Positions 43,047 through 50,131 of a stretch of DNA of 64,000 nt are shown here, one piece after another (positions within the stretch are counted from its first letter, which is position 1; the number at the start of each line of letters is the position of its first letter). The translations under genes and the position numbers were made by a program. The notes below the pieces were generated by a model. It saw nothing but the letters and a program-made list of their open reading frames with translations. It was not told the origin of the DNA and searched no databases. Source of the DNA: Firmicutes bacterium HGW-Firmicutes-9 (lineage in GTDB: Bacteria; Bacillota; Clostridia; Christensenellales; CAG-138); contig PGZM01000006.1 of assembly GCA_002841395.1 (NCBI GenBank), positions 1-64,000 of the forward strand, read 5' to 3'.

Positions 43047-43118
43047 TTCGCATGTTCCAAACCCCGTTGAAAGTAACGACCGATATCCTTTCCGAAGGAA
43101 ACGAGCAAAGGAGGCAAC

Positions 43119-43769
43119 ATGAAACGAAAGATAGTTTTACTCACCACAATCATACTAACGTTATCTCTGGCTATGACTGCTTGCACACAGGGGAGTGTCA
43201 GCGAAGCGAAGGCGAAGGAACTTGCGCTGGACAACATCAATAAGGTGTTTCAGACAAACCAGACCGAAGCCACTGTCACACGGGAGCAGATGGGATGCCT
43301 GCCGGATCAGGTGGGAGCTATGGCAACCACGGGCAACGCAGAGGACACCTCCCGCTGGCTCTATATCGTGGATGTGCCGTCACGCGATGTCCCGAACTAT
43401 CAGGCATATGTCGTTGAAAGCACGGGCGAGGTGATCTTCCTCTCGCAAAATGAAAACAATATCAAGCTGACGGACGAGCAGCAGAAGCAGGCGGAGACAC
43501 TGCTTGCGTCGGAGCCGAGTTTTGGCAGAGAACACGAGAAAGAGGTTGCGAAGCTGAAGGAAGCATGCAAAGAGTGGGCGATTGCGAACCTGAACGATTC
43601 GCACCCGATTTTGCTGAATGCGCTGCGCGGTAGAATGCCGGATCAAGCTGTAAGAGAGTCCTTTTCTGTTGATTTTTACGTTGTCACCAACGATGCGCGG
43701 GTCTATTGTGTCACGATGTATTGGCCCTCCATGCAGGTGCTGAACATCGACGTGGAGAATGCGAAATAG
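43119..43769 (+). CDS. Array lipoprotein 6 of 6
   Basis: The 216-residue paralogue has lipobox LAMTAC, then EAKAKELALDNINKVFQTNQ, YQAYVVESTGEVIFLSQNEN, NIKLTDEQQKQAETLLA and DARVYCVTMYWPSMQVLNIDV. It follows AAAGGAGGCAAC. It is richer in GC than copies 3-5. The array ends here at a hairpin terminator. Confidence 0.8.
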   Translation: MKRKIVLLTTIILTLSLAMTACTQGSVSEAKAKELALDNINKVFQTNQTEATVTREQMGCLPDQVGAMATTGNAEDTSRWLYIVDVPSRDVPNYQAYVVESTGEVIFLSQNENNIKLTDEQQKQAETLLASEPSFGREHEKEVAKLKEACKEWAIANLNDSHPILLNALRGRMPDQAVRESFSVDFYVVTNDARVYCVTMYWPSMQVLNIDVENAK

Positions 43770-43810
43770 AGTTTTAAAGAGATATATCGCTAGAATCACA
43801 GAAAAACTAA

Positions 43811-43842
43811 GGCGCGCCGTTTCCGGCGCGCCTGTTTGTTAT
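43811..43842. terminator. Terminator of the lipoprotein array
   Basis: GGCGCGCCG-TTTC-CGGCGCGCC is followed by TGTTTGTT on the plus strand. The minus-strand side has TTAGTTTTTC, so it may act both ways. Confidence 0.75.
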
Positions 43843-43858
43843 ATTTCTTGGTTGTAGA

Positions 43859-43888
43859 TTAGTCTTCCAGACCCGTCTGGCGTTCCAC
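43859..43888 (-). pseudogene. Remnant of the ygeW 3' end
   Basis: Minus-strand codons read V-E-R-Q-T-G-L-E-D-stop. The intact ygeW ends V-E-R-Q-A-G-L-E-D-stop at 45530. Upstream of these ten codons the similarity stops, so only the tail and terminator were duplicated or retained. Confidence 0.7.
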
Positions 43889-43969
43889 AATTAAATGATT
43901 GTATCGCTATATCGTGATTGAACGACACTATTCACAGAGAAAAACAGGGGGGCACTTCTCTGACGAAAT

Positions 43970-44659
43970 CTACCAGATGAATGGAATTAGGCGATGTTGA
44001 ATCTGCTGGGCATATGCCTGATATCCATCCAAATCACGCTGAAGCGCATCGTCTTCAAGTTTTGTGCGAATAATAATCGCCAGGATGGTGATCGCTGCGG
44101 GGATGAACGCCCAAACTGAGCTCAGAACCAACGGTGTCGCAAGATCAATGATGATGGCGCCAAGATATGCCGGATGCCGCACCAGCCGGTAGGCACCATC
44201 GACGCAGACGGAATGGCCTTCGTTCTTGGCAATCCGCAGAAAACCGTAGAAAAACTTATTGGAAGCCACTGCCCATGCGGCGAGCATGCAGCCCAGAATA
44301 ACTAAAACGACACCGATCATTTGACCTATGAAAGGAATCTGCGGCGGCCATTGGAAACGGAAGTTGAAGCCGGAGACTATACAAATGCTGATCGGACCCA
44401 CAAAGGACATAATCCCGGCGAGGATTCTATCCAAATCCCTTTTTCCCTTTCGATTCGCCCGTTCTTGAAACAAGCCAGGATTTCTGAGTAGAAGGATCAG
44501 TGAATTCGCAATCATGCTGAGCGCGTTGATTGCCAAGTAAAGCCAACCCATTTTCCAAGCGAGCTGCCCTGCCGGGACAAACAGGCAGACGGCAAAGAAG
44601 GCTAAGTAGATGCAAATCTGTACATGATATCGGATGATTGCTCGGACTAATGGCTTCAT
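43970..44659 (-). CDS. Isoprenylcysteine-carboxyl-methyltransferase-like membrane protein
   Basis: This 229-residue protein has about five or six membrane segments. It carries the ICMT/PEMT C-terminal pattern GAYRLVRHPAYLGAI and RTKLEDDALQRDLDGYQAYAQQ, which binds S-adenosylmethionine in this family. Bacterial members are thought to methylate lipids, isoprenoid-linked or small molecules, and the substrate here is unknown. It lies 30 bp after a TetR-type gene on the same strand, so it is probably its regulated target. Confidence 0.85.
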   Translation of the reverse strand: MKPLVRAIIRYHVQICIYLAFFAVCLFVPAGQLAWKMGWLYLAINALSMIANSLILLLRNPGLFQERANRKGKRDLDRILAGIMSFVGPISICIVSGFNFRFQWPPQIPFIGQMIGVVLVILGCMLAAWAVASNKFFYGFLRIAKNEGHSVCVDGAYRLVRHPAYLGAIIIDLATPLVLSSVWAFIPAAITILAIIIRTKLEDDALQRDLDGYQAYAQQIQHRLIPFIW

Positions 44660-44690
44660 CGCATTTTCTCCTTATTGTTTGTCCAGTTGA

Positions 44691-45329
44691 TTAAGGCAGC
44701 CAACCTCTTCTGACAATATCCAGCAGCTGTTCGGCGTCCTGCTTGAGTAGCTCAATGCCCACCGAATAGAGAGGAGACGAAGTAGCGATTTTGTATTTAA
44801 TACAAATGTACTCTGAAAGGGTAAAATTGAAAGAGGTCATCATCAGGGAGAAGAAATCCAGGTCAATATCCTTTCGGATCAGGTTGTTCTCCTGATACTT
44901 CTGGAGCACATCTCTCATGAACTTCATGCGTTGCAGGGGTTTCTCCATATTTTGCTGCGCGGAAACCTCACTGCTCTGCTCAAGAGCTGCTTTAAATCGG
45001 AAACGGATGGCCAGCGGATAGTCATTCTCAATCTCGCTCAACGATAAAAAGAAACTAATCCAATCTTGAAAGAAATCTTTGCCGGATCCATCTAGATAAT
45101 GAACGAAATTGGCTGCTACAAGGCTGTTGGCAAACTGGCAGAGAAAATGATACAGATCCAGTTTATTCTCAAAATATCGATAGAAACTGCCCTTTGCCAG
45201 ACTAAGGTTTGAAATGATGCGTGAAAGTGACGCGCTTTCGTAATCATTCTGGGCAAATTCTTCAAAGCATGCGTTTAAAATCTCTTTTTTTCTATTTTCC
45301 GGAAGATTCAAAAACGTTTTCAGCGGCAT
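44691..45329 (-). CDS. TetR-family transcriptional regulator
   Basis: The 212-residue protein has an N-terminal TetR helix-turn-helix (SLSRIISNLSLAKGSFYRYF, residues about 30-50) and a variable C-terminal ligand domain. ATG 45329 follows AAAGGAATGATTATC. The longer frame begins upstream of the promoter. Two palindromes cover its transcription start, consistent with autorepression together with the downstream methyltransferase gene. The inducer is unknown. Confidence 0.9.
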   Translation of the reverse strand: MPLKTFLNLPENRKKEILNACFEEFAQNDYESASLSRIISNLSLAKGSFYRYFENKLDLYHFLCQFANSLVAANFVHYLDGSGKDFFQDWISFFLSLSEIENDYPLAIRFRFKAALEQSSEVSAQQNMEKPLQRMKFMRDVLQKYQENNLIRKDIDLDFFSLMMTSFNFTLSEYICIKYKIATSSPLYSVGIELLKQDAEQLLDIVRRGWLP

Positions 45330-45349
45330 GATAATCATTCCTTTACAAG

Positions 45350-45413
45350 CGACTAGTCGTACGCGACCGTGCGGTCGCATAACTAATATACACAACAGAC
45401 AGACAGATGTCAA
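45350..45413 (-). promoter_or_regulatory. Promoter and double operator of the TetR/ICMT operon
   Basis: On the minus strand TTGACA (45408-45413) and TATATT (45385-45390) are 17 bp apart. The inverted repeat GCGACCG-TG-CGGTCGC (45363-45378) covers the expected +1, and a second palindrome CGACTAGTCG (45350-45359) follows it. TetR dimers typically bind such sites. Confidence 0.7.
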
Positions 45414-45480
45414 GATCGAGTCAGATAGATCGGAGAACCACGAGACGCATTACTGCTCTGTTCGCATTGAAGGGAAACAA

Positions 45481-45559
45481 AGGCGCACCGTTTCCGGTGC
45501 GCCTTGTTGTTATGTTTCTTGGTTGTGGATTAGTCTTCCAGACCCGCCTGGCGTTCCAC
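45481..45559. repeat. 79-bp direct repeat, right copy (ygeW 3' end and terminator)
   Basis: The intact copy covers the last codons of ygeW and its terminator GGCGCACCG-TTTC-CGGTGCGCC. The left copy is at 43810-43888. The two enclose the TetR/ICMT operon. Confidence 0.85.
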
Positions 45560-46741
45560 GGCGGCTTTTTCCAGCTTCTTGAGCATGGCGGCGGGGTCTT
45601 TGACCTTCGCGAGGAAGATCATGGCCGCGATGATGTACGGCTTGAAGGAAGCCTGCTTGTAGAGCGGATCGCGGTAGCGGTCAAAGACCGTCGCGGCGAC
45701 TTCGCCCGCTTCGCAGCTCACGCCGGTGATGTCGGCGGGCAGGCAGTGCAGATAGAGCGCCTTGCCGTCCTTGGTCTTGGCCATGAGCTCTTCGGTGCAT
45801 TCCCAATCCTTGTGCTCGGCGTTCTGCTTGAGCAGCTTCTTCTCGAGGGCCTTGATGCCGTCGGAATCGCCGTTGCCGTACAGCTCCGTGCGCTCTTCCA
45901 TCGCCTTAAACGGCGCCCAGCTCTTCGGGTACACGATGTCCGCGCCTTCGAACGCTTCCGCCATGTTGTTGGTGACGGTGAATTTGCCACCGCTCTCCGC
46001 GGACTGGCGCTTGGCGACTTCGATGACGTCGTCCATGACTTCGTATCCTTCCGGATGGGCCAGAACGACTTCCATGCCAAAGCGGGTGAACAGGCCGATG
46101 ACGCCCTGCGGGACGGACAGCGGCTTGCCGTAGCTGGGGCTGTATGCCCAGGTCATGGCGATCTTCTTGCCCTTGAGGTTTTCCACACCGCCGAACTCGC
46201 GGATGCAATGCGCCATATCGGCCATGCACTGCGTCGGGTGGTCGATGTCGCACTGGAGGTTGACAAGCGTCGGCTTCTGCTCGAGCACGCCGTCGATGTT
46301 GCCCTGCTTGACAGAGTCGACAACCTCGTGCATGTAGGCGTTGCCTTTGCCGATGTACATGTCGTCACGGATACCGATGACGTCCGCCATGAAGCTGATC
46401 ATGTTTGCGGTTTCGCGGACGGTTTCGCCGTGCGCAATTTGGCTCTTGCCTTCGTCGAGATCCTGCACTTCAAGACCCAGCAGGTTGCAGGCGGACGCGA
46501 ACGAGAAACGCGTGCGGGTGCTGTTGTCTCTAAAGAGGGAGACGCCGAGGCCGGAGTCGAAGATCTTCGTGGAGATGTTGCGCTCGCGCAGGTTGCGCAG
46601 CGCGTTGGCGACGGTGAACACCGCGTCCAGCTCGTCACGGGACTTTTCCCACGTCAGGAAAAAGTCGTCTTCGTACATGCCGTCAAACTTCAGGTTTTCC
46701 AGTTCCTTCGTGAACTGCTTGATGTCTTCCTTTTTACCCAT
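45530..46741 (-). CDS. ygeW: YgeW-family knotted carbamoyltransferase
   Basis: The protein has 403 residues. The carbamoyl-phosphate site is DNSTRTRFSFASACNLLGL (STRTR), with HPTQCMADM and HCLPAD as in aspartate/ornithine transcarbamoylases. The extended N-terminus (FTKELENLKFDGMYEDDFFL) and the length are those of YgeW, a transcarbamoylase whose true amino acceptor is unsettled. ATG follows AGGAGTGAGTTT. It lies after ygeY with a strong hairpin between. In enteric bacteria these genes belong to a purine/ureide and diaminopropionate-linked cluster. Carbamoyl phosphate made here in reverse could feed the carbamate kinase at 23.4 kb. Confidence 0.92.
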   Translation of the reverse strand: MGKKEDIKQFTKELENLKFDGMYEDDFFLTWEKSRDELDAVFTVANALRNLRERNISTKIFDSGLGVSLFRDNSTRTRFSFASACNLLGLEVQDLDEGKSQIAHGETVRETANMISFMADVIGIRDDMYIGKGNAYMHEVVDSVKQGNIDGVLEQKPTLVNLQCDIDHPTQCMADMAHCIREFGGVENLKGKKIAMTWAYSPSYGKPLSVPQGVIGLFTRFGMEVVLAHPEGYEVMDDVIEVAKRQSAESGGKFTVTNNMAEAFEGADIVYPKSWAPFKAMEERTELYGNGDSDGIKALEKKLLKQNAEHKDWECTEELMAKTKDGKALYLHCLPADITGVSCEAGEVAATVFDRYRDPLYKQASFKPYIIAAMIFLAKVKDPAAMLKKLEKAAVERQAGLED

Positions 46742-46809
46742 AAACTCACTCCTAAATTTTCTTGTTGGTTTTATTGAAACTTACAATAGGTCGGAAAGAG
46801 AAAACAAGT

Positions 46810-46834
46810 GCAGGGCGGGCAAAGCCCGCTCTGC
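46810..46834 (-). promoter_or_regulatory. Intercistronic hairpin between ygeY and ygeW
   Basis: GCAGAGCGGGC-TTT-GCCCGCCCTGC forms an 11-bp stem with one mismatch, followed on the minus strand by ACTTGTTTTCTC. It may reduce read-through or protect RNA ends, setting different levels of the two enzymes. Confidence 0.6.
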
Positions 46835-46847
46835 ACGATGCTTGCGT

Positions 46848-48221
46848 TTAGCAGGCAGATTTGTCAGAGGTGGTGTCCGTGCCGCCCGCGCGGAACTGGC
46901 AGACATCCTCGCTACCCTGGCCTTTATACATGGAGGGAATCAGCGCGTAAACAGCCGCGCAGGTCACGAGGTCCTGTTTCCAGGTGATCTCGTTCGGCGC
47001 GTGCGCCTGGCTCTCCGCACCGGGGCCGAAGCCGACGCAGGGGATGCCGTAGCGGCCCTGGATAGCGACGCCGTTGGTGGAGAACGTCCATTTGTCGATC
47101 AGCGGACGATTACGAAGGTGCATGGAACCCGCGGGTCCAATGCGCTTTTCGCCGTAGAGCGCCTTGTGCGCGTCGGCAACTGCCTGCACGTGGCCGGCGG
47201 TTTCCTTGTTGATCCATGTCGGGAAATAGCACTCGGTTTCATACACGAGACCGGTCCATGCGGGACGATCGTACATGTACATGCTCACCACTGCGCCGTG
47301 CTTTTTGCACGCGGGCAGGTTTTCGATTTCTTTCAGGCAGCTTTCCCAGGTTTCACCGGCGGTCATGCGGCGGTCGATCGAGATCGAGCAGCTGTCCGCA
47401 ACGGCGCAGCGGGAGGGGCTGGTGAAGAAAATCTGCGAAGTGGTGCAGGTGCCTCGTCCGAGGAAGCGCGCGTCTTCGTAGTGGTTGGGGTTAAACTTGG
47501 GATCAAGCATCTTGACGAGACCCTTGATTTCGTCTTTGTCTTCGCAGCCATTGGCGTTGAGGGCTTCGACGTCCTTGAGGATATCCGCCATCTTGTAGAT
47601 CGCATTGTCGCCGCGCTCGGGGGCGCTGCCGTGGCAGGAGATGCCCTTGACGTCGACGCGGATTTCCATACGACCGCGGTGTCCGCGATAGATGCCGCCG
47701 TCGGTCGGCTCGGTGGAGACGACGAATTCCGGCTTGATCTTGTCTTCGTTGTGGATGTACTGCCAGCAGAGACCGTCACAGTCTTCTTCCTGCACGGTTG
47801 CCGTCACGAGGATTTTGTAGCCTTCGGGAATCAGGCCGAGGTCTTTCATGATCTTCGCGCCGTAGACAGCGGAAACCACGCCGCCTTCCTGATCGGAACC
47901 GCCGCGCCCATAGATCACTTCGTCGGTTTCATAGCCTTCGTAGGGGTCTTTTTCCCAGTTGTTGATGTTGCCGATGCCGACGGTGTCGATGTGGCCGTCG
48001 AAGGCGATGATCTTATCTCCGGTACCCATCCAACCGAGGGCGTTTCCTTCGGGATCGATTTCGGCCTTGTCAAAGCCGAGCGCTTCCATTTCCTGAATGG
48101 TGCGCTTGACGACGCCTTCCTCTTCGCAGCTTTCGCTGGGAATCGCGATCAGATCGCGGAGGAATTTGGTCATCTGCTTTTCATAAGCCTGCGCCGCTTG
48201 TTTGACCTTGCTGGTATCCAT
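46848..48221 (-). CDS. ygeY: YgeY-family M20 metallohydrolase
   Basis: This 457-residue M20 peptidase-like enzyme is of the YgeY type, often linked to selenium-dependent purine or ureide catabolism in comparative genomics. Metal ligands are in [10 protein letters not shown] (His), [10 protein letters not shown] (Asp) and [11 protein letters not shown] (Glu-Glu), and the late His lies in the [14 protein letters not shown] segment. The dimerisation domain has [27 protein letters not shown] overall. ATG 48221 is preferred; an earlier start lacks support. It lies between a regulator gene and ygeW. The substrate is not established, and no ygeX, hyuA or ssnA is in the window. Confidence 0.92.
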   Translation of the reverse strand: MDTSKVKQAAQAYEKQMTKFLRDLIAIPSESCEEEGVVKRTIQEMEALGFDKAEIDPEGNALGWMGTGDKIIAFDGHIDTVGIGNINNWEKDPYEGYETDEVIYGRGGSDQEGGVVSAVYGAKIMKDLGLIPEGYKILVTATVQEEDCDGLCWQYIHNEDKIKPEFVVSTEPTDGGIYRGHRGRMEIRVDVKGISCHGSAPERGDNAIYKMADILKDVEALNANGCEDKDEIKGLVKMLDPKFNPNHYEDARFLGRGTCTTSQIFFTSPSRCAVADSCSISIDRRMTAGETWESCLKEIENLPACKKHGAVVSMYMYDRPAWTGLVYETECYFPTWINKETAGHVQAVADAHKALYGEKRIGPAGSMHLRNRPLIDKWTFSTNGVAIQGRYGIPCVGFGPGAESQAHAPNEITWKQDLVTCAAVYALIPSMYKGQGSEDVCQFRAGGTDTTSDKSAC

Positions 48222-48275
48222 GGTGCGTGAACTTCCTTTCTTCTGCTGTGGCCGCAGCCGCAGCATGCGGCCGGG

Positions 48276-48905
48276 TCAGTCCTTTTTTGCGTCGATATAC
48301 GAGTAAAGAGTATATTTGCTGATGCCGAAATATTTCGACACCTTGTCGCCGCTCTTGGTCACAAGGAATGCGCCCGCCTGATAGAGGAACTGGATGGCCG
48401 CGATCTTGTCTTCCTTGGTCATCATCGCGACGGGTTTGCCGACGATGGCGACGCTCTGCTCGATCAGGTCGTCCAACAGGTCGTTGACGTTTTGCGGGAT
48501 GCGCTCCGGCATCGCGGGCTCGCTGTTGTGGCGAAGGACGGAAGAAATCGCGCGTTCCGCCATCAGAAGCTCGGTGATGTCGTAGTTGATCGAAAGCACG
48601 GCCTCGATCACGTTCTCGCTGTTGCGCAGGTAGACGGTGCTGGACTTGAGCACCCTGCCGTCGCGCGTCTTGGTGAGGTAGCCTAGCTCATCCACCAGAG
48701 TCGGGTCGTTCTTGCGTTGAATCGCCTCGAGTACCACGCGGGAGGCGCCGCCGCCAGCCTGGCGGTGCGAAACGTGCCCGTTTTCGATCGCTACGATCGT
48801 GTGCTCGGTGTCGTCGCCGGAGATGTCGTGCACGACGACTTCGCTGCTCTCACCAAATTGCGCCGTAATGGCCTTGGCGAGCCGCTGCAAAAATTCCAAA
48901 TCCAT
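48276..48905 (-). CDS. YheO/DauR-like PAS and helix-turn-helix regulator
   Basis: The 209-residue protein has an N-terminal YheO-type PAS domain (LQRLAKAITAQFGESSEVVV to the ITELLMAERAISSVL linker) and a C-terminal helix-turn-helix (VSKYFGISKYTLYSYIDAKK). DauR, a member of this family, controls D-arginine catabolism, so a small amine or ureide ligand is plausible. ATG 48905 follows GGAAGAGGG. It heads an operon with ygeY and ygeW and is therefore the likely pathway regulator. The probable promoter has TTGTAT and TATTAT 17 bp apart, just upstream. Confidence 0.85.
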   Translation of the reverse strand: MDLEFLQRLAKAITAQFGESSEVVVHDISGDDTEHTIVAIENGHVSHRQAGGGASRVVLEAIQRKNDPTLVDELGYLTKTRDGRVLKSSTVYLRNSENVIEAVLSINYDITELLMAERAISSVLRHNSEPAMPERIPQNVNDLLDDLIEQSVAIVGKPVAMMTKEDKIAAIQFLYQAGAFLVTKSGDKVSKYFGISKYTLYSYIDAKKD

Positions 48906-49262
48906 GTCGCGAACCCTCTTCCTTATAAATAATATACAGAACAAAAAGAAAATACAAGCAGAAAAACAAATATATTTTATTGAACCTTAAATATTTTTTG
49001 TTCTCCTGCTCTAAATATTAATTTTATTGTAGCATAAATCAAAAGCTGATGCCAAAAATTTTTGAGGAACGCCGCATAAACGCGGCATTTTCAACAACTG
49101 ATCGCGCTCCGGTTGATATCGGAAAGAAAAAGTGGCAAAGTATCAAGCGTTTGTCACGATTTATGCGTAACAAACTCACGTTTCCTTTCTTGTGCTTGAC
49201 GGGGAAATACGGTAAAATAAGTTGACCTGAATACAGGCAGAAACGTAAAGGTGGTGAACCGC
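48906..49262. other. Divergent intergenic region between the ygeY regulator and DUF1292
   Basis: It is AT-rich near 48930-49030, with an imperfect inverted repeat (AACAAATATATTT and AAATATTTTTTGTT) before the regulator promoter. A GCCGC-ATAAAC-GCGGC hairpin followed by ATTTTC lies at 49071-49091. The DUF1292 promoter is TTGTGC (49190-49195) and TAAAAT (49213-49218), 17 bp apart. No gene is seen. Confidence 0.55.
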
Positions 49263-49613
49263 ATGGAAGAACAGCGCGATTTGGTGGTTTTTTCCGATGA
49301 CGAGGGCAATGAGTTTGAACTTGAGATCGTAGACTATTTTGATTATGAAGGTCAGGAGTACGCGGTACTCATCGATCCCGAAAGCGGTTGCGGCTGTGGC
49401 TGCGGCTGTGAGTGTGACGATGACGAGTGCGGAGACGAGCATGAGCACGGCTCCGAAGTCTACATCATGAAAATCGTCGTCAACGGCGAATATGAGGAGT
49501 TTCTCCCCGCGGACGAGGACAAGATGGAAGCTCTGTCCAAGATCGTAGAAGAACGCTTCGAAGCCATGGAAGACGAAGAAGACGAAGAAGACGAAGAGAA
49601 AGAAAAAGAATAA
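49263..49613 (+). CDS. DUF1292 protein with cysteine-rich insert
   Basis: This 116-residue acidic protein begins EEQRDLVVFSDDEGNEFELE and continues LVVF/VDYFDYEGQEYAVLID, the DUF1292 core widespread in Bacillota. Inserted near residues 40-60 is an alternating GCGCGCGCEC run, then DDDECGDEHEHG, which could bind metal. The C-terminus is a long Glu/Asp tail. ATG follows AAAGGTGGTGAACCGC. DUF1292 genes often neighbour alaS-ruvX operons, but not here. The function is unknown. Confidence 0.85.
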   Translation: MEEQRDLVVFSDDEGNEFELEIVDYFDYEGQEYAVLIDPESGCGCGCGCECDDDECGDEHEHGSEVYIMKIVVNGEYEEFLPADEDKMEALSKIVEERFEAMEDEEDEEDEEKEKE

Positions 49614-49640
49614 CCCTCCGTCTACGGAATCAAAACCCAT

Positions 49641-49677
49641 AAACCCGCGGCAGAATATGCCTGCGGGTTTTCTTTTT
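49641..49677 (+). terminator. Terminator after DUF1292
   Basis: AAACCCGC and GCGGGTTT enclose a smaller GGCA/TGCC hairpin and are followed by TTCTTTTTC. Confidence 0.85.
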
Positions 49678-49816
49678 CTATAAGAGATTAGAGCGATAAC
49701 AATTACTACTTATTGTGTGCTGAAACATCAAAAACCGGTCTCAACCACAGGATGTTGGGGTTGAAATTTGCCCTGACACAAGGGAAAATGCGCTTTCCAC
49801 AACCCTTCCACAATAG

Positions 49817-49848
49817 TTATCCACAATGGTGGATAAAGGTGTGGATAA
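49817..49848. promoter_or_regulatory. DnaA-box cluster upstream of uvrA
   Basis: TTATCCACA (49817-49825, +) and TGTGGATAA (49840-49848, -) are perfect boxes. GGTGGATAA between them (49828-49836) is one base off. The cluster ends about 70 bp before the first LexA box. Confidence 0.7.
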
Positions 49849-49919
49849 CGTGATTTTTCCGAAAATTTCGTTTGTAAGAATGATCTAGCAGATTGGTTCA
49901 AACAATATTGGGATTTTAA

Positions 49920-49983
49920 CGAACAAGTGTTTGCGATTTCGCATGCTTCGGTGTATACTGTGATCGTTGCGAACGAGTGTTTG
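49920..49983 (+). promoter_or_regulatory. uvrA SOS promoter with two LexA boxes
   Basis: LexA/DinR-type boxes CGAACAAGTGTTTG (49920-49933) and CGAACGAGTGTTTG (49970-49983) are exactly 50 bp apart. Between them are TTGCGA (49931-49936) and TATACT (49954-49959), spaced 17 bp. Box 1 overlaps the -35, and box 2 lies just after the start site. A second TATACT with an extended -10 at 50034-50041 may be another promoter. Confidence 0.85.
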
Positions 49984-50131
49984 AAACGGTGCAAATTAGG
50001 CAATTCCTGACAAGCAGGGGTTGACAAATTGTGATATACTAGAACATCGGACATTTTCGAAATCCACGACCGATGGCGGTCAGATTCAGCCATTCGGATC
50101 ATCGCCGGACGGCAACACGAAAGGACTCCTC

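Larger units (their letters stand above)
43810..43888. repeat. 79-bp direct repeat, left copy (terminator plus ygeW tail)
   Basis: This segment matches 45481-45559 at about 72 of 79 positions. It contains a GGCGCGCC-type hairpin, which also serves as terminator for the lipoprotein array, and then the last ten codons of ygeW on the minus strand. Two of the differences are compensatory changes in the hairpin stem. Confidence 0.85.

Noticed and set aside
43970-45329. Transposon or integron carrying the TetR/ICMT pair
   Set aside because: No transposase, integrase or terminal inverted repeats are present; only the 79-bp direct repeats are supported.
46341-48230. 629-codon and 456-codon open frames opposite ygeY and ygeW
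   Set aside because: Both are antisense to clear enzyme genes; their translations show no domain-like features.
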